Virus record (IMG/VR): IMGVR_UViG_3300021959_000071
Span: 1-50,509 of that record
Source: a virus
Reading direction: 5' to 3' (one strand)
DNA length: 50,509 nucleotides
Shown: in pieces, positions 16,904-23,850 of the stretch
How the letters are laid out: each line of letters opens with the position of its first letter
Position numbering within the stretch: the stretch's first letter is position 1
Made by a program: the position numbers and the translations under genes
The notes under the pieces: model-generated
What the model was told of the DNA's origin: nothing
The model's database searches: none
The model's input: the letters and a program-made list of their open reading frames with translations, nothing else

Positions 16904-16910
16904 ATAATCG

Positions 16911-16924
16911 CTTGAATATTCAAG
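16911..16924. other. 14-bp perfect palindrome
   Basis: CTTGAATATTCAAG lies in the divergent gap between a late minus gene and the dUTPase gene. It could be an operator or a promoter element; no matching copy was noticed elsewhere. Confidence 0.4.
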
Positions 16925-16948
16925 ATTAGCCTTTACAATAAGCTATAT

Positions 16949-17446
16949 ATGAATAATAATTTTGTAAAAATTGACGCTGAGATTAAATTTGTTAAGACTC
17001 ATGATAACGCTAAGCTACCTCAAAAGGCTCATGGTGATGATAACTGCTACGACCTATTTGCAGTAGAAGATACAACCATTCCAGGTACTCGAACTACAGC
17101 CCTGTCCTCGTTTCATCAAACCGGTGTATCTGTTGGTAGTGCTGTGGTACCTGTTGGTATTAAAGTTGGCTATATTACCCCGGGATTCGGGTTTGTAATT
17201 AAACCTAAATCTGGTCTAGGTTTTAAGGCTAGCCTACAACCACACCTAGGTGAGATTGATACCGGATACCGTGGCGACTGTGCAGTAAAAATGTATAATT
17301 TCTCTGATACAGACTACTCTTATAAAGCAGGTGATAAAGTAGCTCAGATTAAGGTAGAGAGGAATTGGGAGACTAGTGTAGTATGGACTGATGAAGTTGA
17401 GGTAGCTGAAAGAGGTGAAGGCGGCTTTGGCTCAACTGGTAAGTAG
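16949..17446 (+). CDS. dut: dUTP diphosphatase
   Basis: Hydrolyses dUTP to dUMP and pyrophosphate, keeping uracil out of phage DNA and feeding dTMP synthesis. The trimeric dUTPase motifs are visible in order: motif 1 around NCYDLFA (32-38), motif 2 PKSGLG (86-91), motif 3 GEIDTGYRGDCAV (101-113) with catalytic Asp 104 and Tyr 107, motif 4 GDKVAQ (128-133) and the glycine-rich motif 5 RGEGGFGSTG (155-164). The 165 aa length is normal, with an insertion of about 20 residues between motifs 1 and 2. No late box or GGAAC element precedes it; a palindrome at 16911-16924 is the only upstream signal seen. The clamp-loader operon follows. Confidence 0.93.
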   Translation: MNNNFVKIDAEIKFVKTHDNAKLPQKAHGDDNCYDLFAVEDTTIPGTRTTALSSFHQTGVSVGSAVVPVGIKVGYITPGFGFVIKPKSGLGFKASLQPHLGEIDTGYRGDCAVKMYNFSDTDYSYKAGDKVAQIKVERNWETSVVWTDEVEVAERGEGGFGSTGK

Positions 17447-17456
17447 CCTATGCAAA

Positions 17457-17472
17457 GGAACTCCATTATAAT
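17457..17472 (+). promoter_or_regulatory. GGAAC-N5-TATAAT promoter
   Basis: GGAAC 17457-17461 and TATAAT 17467-17472, ten bases after the dUTPase stop. The predicted +1 near 17479 leaves about 20 nt of leader before the ATG at 17499. Confidence 0.7.
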
Positions 17473-17498
17473 AAATTAACATTTTAACTAAAAAAGAT

Positions 17499-17609
17499 AT
17501 GGGAAAAACAACAAGACAACGAATAACAGAAAAAAAAGTAGGTAACGCTAAAGTACGTAAGACAGTAACCGTAACTGTCACTAAACCACCTAAAAAGAAG
17601 AGAAAGTAA
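17499..17609 (+). CDS. Small very basic peptide (36 aa)
   Basis: A short ORF encoding a Lys/Arg/Thr-rich peptide that begins MGKTTRQRITEKK and ends in PPKKKRK, with almost no acidic residues. It has its own GGAAC-type promoter 27 nt upstream, and its TAA overlaps the clamp-loader ATG (TAATG at 17607-17611), a strong sign that it is translated and coupled to that gene. A nucleic-acid-binding role is plausible from charge; the family is unknown. The alternative is a leader peptide whose translation sets clamp-loader expression. Confidence 0.55.
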   Translation: MGKTTRQRITEKKVGNAKVRKTVTVTVTKPPKKKRK

Positions 17610-18523
17610 TGTTTAACAACCTTTGGGCCGAGAAGTATAGACCAAAAACACTAGCTGATTTAGTTCTATCAGATACTAATAGAAAGTATTTCGAGTCTGT
17701 TGAAGACGAAATACCGAACTTACTATTTGTTGGTACTCCTGGTTTAGGTAAAACTACACTAGCTAGAATTCTTGTCAAGGATACCTTAAAGTGTCAGTAC
17801 TTGTATATTAATGCATCTGATGAGAATGGAATCGATACTATCCGCTCAAAGGTTGTTGGGTTTAGTCAGACTAAATCGCTTACTGGCGGTATTAAGGTTG
17901 TTATACTTGACGAAGCTGATGGTATAACTATTGATGGTCAGCGTGCTTTACGTAATACTATGGAGGAGTATAGTAGTCAGACCCGCTTTATTCTAACTGC
18001 GAATTATAAGCATAAGATCATCCCTGCTATTCAGAGCCGTACTCAGTCATTCGATCTCAATCCTCCATTCGATGATGTGTTGAAGCGTATTGTCAATGTT
18101 ATAAAGATTGAAGGTATTAAGATCGGAGATGATCAGAAGGCTAATTTTATAAATGTAATCAAGCAGAATTATCCTGATATTCGTAAGATCATTAACGCTG
18201 TACATAAGGCGTGTGTAGATGGTGAGTTTAATATAGATATAGCCTTAGATAGTAAAGAGCTTGTCGATAGGATTCATACTGACATACAAGGTAGCGATGC
18301 AATGGGGCTGCGCAAGTATCTTATCGAGAATGAAAATGAGTTTCAAGGTGATTATCATAATCTCATGAAGCAGTACTTGAACTTTATATATTCAAGTACG
18401 CTCCATGACGATAAGAAACGAGAATATATCCTCGTGCTTAGTGATTATATGTATAAAGATGTCTTTGTATTAGACAAAGAGATTAATGCGTTTGCTTGCT
18501 GGGTAGCATTGAGCAAGATTTAG
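17609..18523 (+). CDS. Sliding clamp loader subunit (gp44-like)
   Basis: AAA+ ATPase that opens and loads the phage sliding clamp for DNA polymerase and for late transcription. Visible are the RFC/gp44 start 'WAEKYRPKTLADLV' (6-19), Walker A GTPGLGKTT (42-50), Walker B VVILDEAD (97-104), sensor 1 'ILTANY' (118-123) and the SRC motif 'SRTQSF' (133-138) for the arginine finger. Length 304 aa matches T4 gp44 (319). The C-terminus is helical, as needed for the collar domain. It is transcribed with the basic peptide upstream; its 3' end overlaps a convergent late gene by 4 nt. The gp62 partner is not in the window. Confidence 0.92.
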   Translation: MFNNLWAEKYRPKTLADLVLSDTNRKYFESVEDEIPNLLFVGTPGLGKTTLARILVKDTLKCQYLYINASDENGIDTIRSKVVGFSQTKSLTGGIKVVILDEADGITIDGQRALRNTMEEYSSQTRFILTANYKHKIIPAIQSRTQSFDLNPPFDDVLKRIVNVIKIEGIKIGDDQKANFINVIKQNYPDIRKIINAVHKACVDGEFNIDIALDSKELVDRIHTDIQGSDAMGLRKYLIENENEFQGDYHNLMKQYLNFIYSSTLHDDKKREYILVLSDYMYKDVFVLDKEINAFACWVALSKI

Positions 18524-19110
18524 GACATATACTGCGATGTATAGCTCTCATTAACCGCAGGAGATGGTGTCGCTGGCTTTGAAGGTATCTTAGTATTCTT
18601 CTTAGCTAGCGAGCGCTCTGATTTTTTAAGGCTATCACCTTGCTGTGTCATCGTTTGCTGTTGCTCTTCGTTTTCTTCAGCTTCGACCGGGTCAATTTGA
18701 ACCTTATTGTCATACTTTACTGAGTCAGGTACTGGAGCACTTCCAAAATCTGCACCGTGACCACCATCGTCAGCAACCAAAATACCCATAGGTACAGCAA
18801 CTGAATTCTGATTATCATAGAGCCCGTTAGTAAGTTCAATAGCTACAGTAGCGATAAAACAATTACCTCTGTTATCCTCATTACCTGGAGCGGAGCTAGG
18901 GTACTTTGTTTTAATATTGATTACCTTTTTATTAAGGTCTGTATCCTTAAACATCTTTACAACGAAGTCTTGAACTGATTTATCCAATTCCTTAAAACCG
19001 TCGTGAGACTTATAATCGTCTGCTAACTGAACCCTATCACCGGTCAGGATACCACCGTTGTTCATTTTCTGGATAGTTGCCTCTATGAGATTTAAAAAAT
19101 TGTTCGCCAT
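18520..19110 (-). CDS. Hypothetical late protein (196 aa)
   Basis: Not assigned. The N-terminal 130 residues look like a compact alpha/beta domain ('MANNFLNLIEATIQKMNNGG', then 'GNCFIATVAIELTNGLYDN' and 'VAVPMGILVADDGGHG'). The last 60 residues are Glu/Gln/Lys/Pro-rich and probably disordered. The late box at 19116-19123 places +1 exactly on its ATG, so it is a late, probably virion or assembly, protein. It is convergent with the clamp loader and divergent from the gp25 gene. Confidence 0.62.
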   Translation of the reverse strand: MANNFLNLIEATIQKMNNGGILTGDRVQLADDYKSHDGFKELDKSVQDFVVKMFKDTDLNKKVINIKTKYPSSAPGNEDNRGNCFIATVAIELTNGLYDNQNSVAVPMGILVADDGGHGADFGSAPVPDSVKYDNKVQIDPVEAEENEEQQQTMTQQGDSLKKSERSLAKKNTKIPSKPATPSPAVNESYTSQYMS

Positions 19111-19115
19111 ATTAT

Positions 19116-19123
19116 TATTTATG
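19116..19123 (-). promoter_or_regulatory. Late promoter CATAAATA
   Basis: Minus-strand box 6 nt before the ATG at 19110. Confidence 0.75.
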
Positions 19124-19146
19124 GTTTCGAGTTAATAATTCCATTG

Positions 19147-19154
19147 CTTAAATA
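19147..19154 (+). promoter_or_regulatory. Late promoter CTTAAATA (gp25)
   Basis: Divergent from the box at 19116-19123; 10 nt before the ATG at 19164, giving about 4 nt of leader. Confidence 0.55.
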
Positions 19155-19163
19155 ATATATACA

Positions 19164-19640
19164 ATGGCAGAGATTAACTTAAATATACTAACTCAAGACC
19201 AACCACAGAAAGCAGATAAAGTTATCTTTAACGACATCAGATTAGATCTGGTTCTAGGTTATACAAATAATGACCCTCTTGTTAAGGGTAAAGAGGTTAG
19301 AGATATTATTGACGACGTTAATGTTGATGCAATACAAAACGCATTTATCAACCTCATAACAACATCTCCAGGGGAGAAGCCACTGAACCCTACTTTTGGT
19401 ATTAATTTCGGTGATCTTCTATTTCTACCCGTAACAGAGGAGCGAGCTGATGTTATAGGTACAGGTATTATTGATACAGTAGCAGCAAATGAGCCACGAG
19501 TCAACATTATCAACTTAACAATAACACCGGATATTGAGAATCATAGCTATATATGTAATTTCACATATAGTATCCCTAGATTCGCAGGAGCTAAATTTAA
19601 TCTCTCCGGTAATTTATCTCGTTCCGGATTTTCCGTTTAA
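19164..19640 (+). CDS. Baseplate wedge protein gp25
   Basis: Wedge/sheath-initiator protein with a lysozyme-like fold but no lysis activity, shared by contractile machines. Residues 56-87 carry the core 'AIQNAFINLITTSPGEKPLN' then 'PTFGINFGDLLF', and residues 109-113 the family's conserved 'EPRV' motif needed to dock the first sheath ring. Length 158 aa compares with 132 in T4. Followed 28 bp later by gp6, the standard wedge partner, each with its own late box. Confidence 0.88.
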   Translation: MAEINLNILTQDQPQKADKVIFNDIRLDLVLGYTNNDPLVKGKEVRDIIDDVNVDAIQNAFINLITTSPGEKPLNPTFGINFGDLLFLPVTEERADVIGTGIIDTVAANEPRVNIINLTITPDIENHSYICNFTYSIPRFAGAKFNLSGNLSRSGFSV

Positions 19641-19655
19641 TTAATGTTTTTTATT

Positions 19656-19663
19656 CATAAATA
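19656..19663 (+). promoter_or_regulatory. Late promoter CATAAATA (gp6)
   Basis: Last A 6 nt before the ATG at 19669. A second overlapping box AATAAATA at 19660-19667 is too close to the ATG to be the functional one by T4 spacing. Confidence 0.72.
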
Positions 19664-19668
19664 AATAT

Positions 19669-21501
19669 ATGGCGGATAATACTGACTTTACTTTACCGAA
19701 GGATGCGTATGCAACTTTCGATGCCCTAACTTTAAAGAGCTTAATTAAGCAGCGCTTAAGGGAAGGTAATACTTTTACCGACCAGGATTTCGAAGGTAGT
19801 AACTTATCTGCTATTATTGATATAATTGCTCTATCATACCACCTTTCATTATTCTACCTCAACCAAACTTCTTCTGAATCTCTATTCAATGAATCAACTG
19901 TTTTTGAAAATATTAATAGGATTACAAAGCTTATTGGGTACAAGCCAACTGGTTATAAGACAGCAGTATTACCGTTTCAAGCAGAAGCTAGTAGTAGGTT
20001 ACCAGTAAATGTATATACTATAAAGAGGTATTCGTATTTCGCAGTTGATGGTACTGACTATTCATTTATTAGTGACGCGTCATTCAGTAAGACAACCGGC
20101 GCTGATGAGCAACTTACAGCCTTGTCTGAAAATACTCTACTGTATCAGGGCAAATACATCGAACATCCAGTCATTTCAGCTATTGGAGAAGAGTTTGAAA
20201 CTGTAACACTACTAGTTAGAGATAATATTAACCAGACCCCTGTCAATATTGAGACTGACTCAATTAATGTATATGTCAAGAGTGTTAATACAGGTAAGTA
20301 TAACGAGTTTACGGAAATTAATTCTCTCTTTAATACTAATAATACAGATTATGTATTTGAAAAACGGTTAAATGAGAACGGGTTTTATGAAATAAAATTC
20401 GGTAATGGTGTCAATGGTGCACGACTCAATCCTGCAGATGAAATTTTTATATACTACCTTAAGAGTGATGGTATAGCTGGTAAGGTCTCCGCGGGTAAGC
20501 TTGATGGTACTAACCTTAATACGTTTACGACGACACAATTTGAGGCAATATCACCTGATATCTACGAGTCTAATATACTTATCTTAACACCTAATCTCGC
20601 CTCAGCGATAGCATTTACAAACTCCGTCGGTTCTACAAGCCCTAATGACATTGAAACGGTTGATCAGATTAAAGAAAATGCTCCTAGAACCTTCTTCGCA
20701 CAGAATAGAATTGTTACGAATGACGATTTCCAGGCGTTTATTGAAAAGAGGTATAGTAATATAATTTCAAGCACTGTTCTAGTGAGTAATGAGTCATTTG
20801 TCGATAATGTTATAAAATATTATTATGATCTAGGGCTTGATAGACCTAACCAGGATTCGAGATTCTTATTTAACCAAGTAAAATTTTCCACTACAAACCA
20901 AGCTAACCAAGTATATGCTTTCATGGTACCTAAAATAAAGATAACGGATAGTGATAATAATTTATCTTACTTGACACAAGCTCAGAAGTCAGAAGTTATT
21001 AACACTGCTCAGTCACAGAAGATAATTAACTCCGAAATACAGCCCATGGACCCGGTATATGTAGGTGTTACGGTTGGACTACAAGATATATTCAATACCA
21101 AGCCTTCTGTCGATGATATCGAGTATACTGACTTAGTTATACAGCGTAAGCAGAACAATAGAATTAGCGCATCACGTATTATAGAGGAGGCCAATAACGT
21201 TTTTGAGGAAGCCTTTGACCCAGCGAATCTAGAACTAGGCGGTATAATTAACATTACAGCTATTACTACAAAGATTTTAGGTATTGAAGGTGTATCAGGC
21301 TTAAGAACCGTCAAGCGTAGTGCTGATACCGGTGAAGAAGTTAGAAGTGTACCGTTCCTAAACATATATAACTTCAACGCTGCCTACGCTGACGTCGATA
21401 TTGTAAGTACAGGCTCTAACGTGGCGTTACCATACTTCAAATTCCCATTTTTATATAATAGTGAGTTGAAGAGTAGAATTAAAGTAGAAATTATTGATTA
21501 A
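19669..21501 (+). CDS. Baseplate wedge protein gp6 (baseplate J-like)
   Basis: Wedge protein that forms the inner baseplate ring. The 610-aa length is close to T4 gp6 (660). The N-terminus 'LKSLIKQRLREGNTFTDQDFEGSNLSAIIDIIALSYH' pattern (residues about 24-60, start 'LKSLIKQRLREG') is typical of T4-type gp6, followed by 'RITKLIGYKP' and a beta-rich middle with 'YEIKFGNGVNGARLNPADEI'. Later, 'ENAPRTFFAQNRIVTNDDFQ' (about 339-358) is the conserved baseplate-J-like block. It is transcribed from its own leaderless late promoter and continues into the next gene two bases after the stop. Confidence 0.9.
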   Translation: MADNTDFTLPKDAYATFDALTLKSLIKQRLREGNTFTDQDFEGSNLSAIIDIIALSYHLSLFYLNQTSSESLFNESTVFENINRITKLIGYKPTGYKTAVLPFQAEASSRLPVNVYTIKRYSYFAVDGTDYSFISDASFSKTTGADEQLTALSENTLLYQGKYIEHPVISAIGEEFETVTLLVRDNINQTPVNIETDSINVYVKSVNTGKYNEFTEINSLFNTNNTDYVFEKRLNENGFYEIKFGNGVNGARLNPADEIFIYYLKSDGIAGKVSAGKLDGTNLNTFTTTQFEAISPDIYESNILILTPNLASAIAFTNSVGSTSPNDIETVDQIKENAPRTFFAQNRIVTNDDFQAFIEKRYSNIISSTVLVSNESFVDNVIKYYYDLGLDRPNQDSRFLFNQVKFSTTNQANQVYAFMVPKIKITDSDNNLSYLTQAQKSEVINTAQSQKIINSEIQPMDPVYVGVTVGLQDIFNTKPSVDDIEYTDLVIQRKQNNRISASRIIEEANNVFEEAFDPANLELGGIINITAITTKILGIEGVSGLRTVKRSADTGEEVRSVPFLNIYNFNAAYADVDIVSTGSNVALPYFKFPFLYNSELKSRIKVEIID

Positions 21502-21503
21502 TT

Positions 21504-22316
21504 ATGCCAATAACATCACCACAAACCCAGTTCTATAATTTTGATAGAGATTATAGCAGTCTGCCACCTATCAATCTACCCATACGTGTTGTTGACCCAG
21601 CTACGAGAGAGAGTAAATGGGGTGGTCTATCAGCTATTCCAGGATTCGCGAATGAGCAGTATACATTCAAAATCTTTCCGGATTTTTACGGGACAGATCT
21701 TAACGGAATATCGGCTTCACCACTTGCTGATAGCTACCGGTATTTTATTGACTTAGGCGACGGTACGATCTCAACCGACCTAACTGCATATCACTATTAT
21801 AAGTACCCAGGTGATTATAGAGTTACATTGGTAGCAGTAGATAGTGCAGCGAACTTCTATAGTGTCGTTACCCGACCTACTATCAGCATAAGCAACGCTA
21901 TACCTGATAAATTATTCCTAACATACCAAGAAGGTAGTAGCGCACTCAACTCCTCTCTTAAAAATCCAATTATACTAACTAGATTTAATTCATATCAAAG
22001 CTGGCCAGCGGTATCCGCAGATGGTGGTTATAGTATTAATTTGAGTGTGTCAGGTAATAAGAGTAAAGCTACGACGAATACAGATTATTATAGTGATATA
22101 AATGCTCACTTAAAACTCTTTAGTGGCTTCGTACAGATTGAAGATGATGGTGAGGGATTGGTAACCGACTCAGTGAAGACTAGCAACTCATTTATATACG
22201 GTAAGTTGAATACAGCTAGTTCAACACCGCCATACTTTCTATATAATGAATACCAAGATGGCACAATATTCTTAGGCACATCAGGTAGTACCTCTTTTTA
22301 TTACTACGAAGATTAG
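21504..22316 (+). CDS. Baseplate-associated protein with PKD-like domain
   Basis: A 270-aa structural protein translated from the gp6 transcript (2 nt gap, no promoter). Residues about 75-125 contain a PKD-like Ig fold: 'YFIDLGDGTISTD', an alternating 'HYYKYPGDYRVTLVAVD' and following strand. Such domains are common in virion surface proteins. The remainder is beta-rich, Ser/Tyr/Asn-rich. Position after gp25-gp6 suggests a baseplate wedge accessory or gp8/gp10-type position; the exact homologue is not recognised. Confidence 0.6.
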   Translation: MPITSPQTQFYNFDRDYSSLPPINLPIRVVDPATRESKWGGLSAIPGFANEQYTFKIFPDFYGTDLNGISASPLADSYRYFIDLGDGTISTDLTAYHYYKYPGDYRVTLVAVDSAANFYSVVTRPTISISNAIPDKLFLTYQEGSSALNSSLKNPIILTRFNSYQSWPAVSADGGYSINLSVSGNKSKATTNTDYYSDINAHLKLFSGFVQIEDDGEGLVTDSVKTSNSFIYGKLNTASSTPPYFLYNEYQDGTIFLGTSGSTSFYYYED

Positions 22317-22323
22317 AATTATA

Positions 22324-22331
22324 CATAAATA
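22324..22331 (+). promoter_or_regulatory. Late promoter CATAAATA
   Basis: Last A exactly 6 nt before the ATG at 22337. Confidence 0.75.
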
Positions 22332-22336
22332 ATCTT

Positions 22337-23830
22337 ATGGGTGAACATAATGTTATACTATTTGCTGCTTTTGATCAGCGTGTTTTTATTGACCCTGAGG
22401 GTACAGGTATAGGTGCTGATATTGACATGCCAATAATTAATGCCAATCCCGCTACTATCTCCTATTCTATATCAGCTAGGACTGAAACATTAGAAGATAA
22501 GACTCTGAGTATTACTACTAATGGTATTACAGGATTCGTAACACCTCTATCGTCATTTAATATACCTAAAATTAATTTTGCTAATCAAGATATATACTTT
22601 ACTGCCAAGGTGGTTGATCTAAGTGGTGCTCCTTTAAAGAGATACCCTAAACTAGATTTTGATGAAGAGCTACTACGTACTCAGACTCCCGGACCAGTCA
22701 ATGAGTTAATAGAGGTTCAAAATACCATAGCAGATTTTATAATAATAGAGGAGGCTAATCTGAATGTAGTTTTAATAAGAAGTGACGGTACAACTGTCTT
22801 GGACGGGGAATCAACATACCGTACTAATTATGGAGACCTTACTGCTAGTGAAGGTGGTGGCTACCTTAAAGGTGTCATTAAAACATCTATACCTGATACG
22901 GATCTAAGAATCAAGGTGACCTACACTGATGCGGACAATACTGTTTCTGGTATATCAACACCATTTGATGTATATCCAGCGGATGGTATATACGATATTA
23001 GAAAAGTCGGAGAAGATAATAACCAGTCTCAGAATTATAAAGACTTAGCTACGCAGCCCGTATTACAGCGCGAACCGGTCTTTATGGATGAGTTACTAGG
23101 TCAGATCGTCGGTGATAGTAGTAGTTATCCTGAGACTCTAGGTATCAAACTCCACGAGAAAGTTAGTAACTATATCGCTAACATCAACGACCCAGACTAT
23201 GCAAATGTTAAATCACTGAACTCCCTCGTCTCTCAGCTGTCCATGACCATGGATGAATATAACCAACAATTCCCACCTAGTTTATCACGGCTAATTGATA
23301 TACTATCTGTTAGTGTGAGTCGGCAGATGGGTAGTAAGAATCAATTTCAAGGTAATTATGATCCAAAGGGTTATATTAGTAAGGAGTTTTATGGCAAGAA
23401 CCGAGGAGACCTCCTACCAGTGGAGACCACCTTACTAGAGACTGGTACAAATTCAAAGAATATACTAGCGTATGAGAAGTTTAGTAATCAGTATAAATTA
23501 GTTAATACTAATATCTTAAGTGCTACCGATATTGGTTACACGAGTCATAATACATACCCACTTTCAGCTTACAATACATCCTGGGGCTGGGGTCTAATTA
23601 TACCTAATGGTATCCCTAGTATTGATATTAATAATTATTATGAATTCTATGACTTTATCGATACAGTTGAAGGTTCATATTTACAGAAATTTATTGATTA
23701 TGATAATGTGAATAATACATACCTGACTAGCTTAACCTCATATGATCAGTATACCGATAAGTGGGGTATAGCAGAAAAGGTCATTTCACATAATCTATAT
23801 ACTAACCTAGGTCTTGTATCAGGATCGTAA
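22337..23830 (+). CDS. Large virion protein, baseplate region (497 aa)
   Basis: Unrecognised structural protein. The first 240 residues look like repeated Ig/beta-sandwich strands ('LNVVLIRSDGTTVLDGES', 'LRIKVTYTDADN'). Residues about 240-400 are more helical, with 'SLVSQLSMTMDEYNQQFP' and 'LSRLIDILSVSVSRQMGSKN', and the C-terminus is Tyr/Asn-rich. It has a leaderless late promoter and lies among wedge genes, so it is probably a peripheral baseplate protein. No enzyme motif is seen. Confidence 0.6.
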   Translation: MGEHNVILFAAFDQRVFIDPEGTGIGADIDMPIINANPATISYSISARTETLEDKTLSITTNGITGFVTPLSSFNIPKINFANQDIYFTAKVVDLSGAPLKRYPKLDFDEELLRTQTPGPVNELIEVQNTIADFIIIEEANLNVVLIRSDGTTVLDGESTYRTNYGDLTASEGGGYLKGVIKTSIPDTDLRIKVTYTDADNTVSGISTPFDVYPADGIYDIRKVGEDNNQSQNYKDLATQPVLQREPVFMDELLGQIVGDSSSYPETLGIKLHEKVSNYIANINDPDYANVKSLNSLVSQLSMTMDEYNQQFPPSLSRLIDILSVSVSRQMGSKNQFQGNYDPKGYISKEFYGKNRGDLLPVETTLLETGTNSKNILAYEKFSNQYKLVNTNILSATDIGYTSHNTYPLSAYNTSWGWGLIIPNGIPSIDINNYYEFYDFIDTVEGSYLQKFIDYDNVNNTYLTSLTSYDQYTDKWGIAEKVISHNLYTNLGLVSGS

Positions 23831-23836
23831 TTTGAG

Positions 23837-23844
23837 AATAAATA
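23837..23844 (+). promoter_or_regulatory. Late promoter AATAAATA
   Basis: Last A 7 nt before the ATG at 23851. Confidence 0.68.
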
Positions 23845-23850
23845 TTTTAT

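Noticed and set aside
16891-16923. Longer N-terminus for the small terminase-like gene
   Set aside because: The ATG at 16923 is upstream of the late promoter, and the ATG at 16890 coincides exactly with the predicted +1.
17586-17606. PPKKKRK end as a nuclear localisation signal
   Set aside because: In a phage of bacteria the resemblance to a eukaryotic signal is most likely chance; basic charge for nucleic-acid binding is a simpler reading.
19660-19667. Second late box at the gp6 gene
   Set aside because: Its T4-type +1 would fall inside the coding sequence; the overlapping box at 19656-19663 fits exactly.
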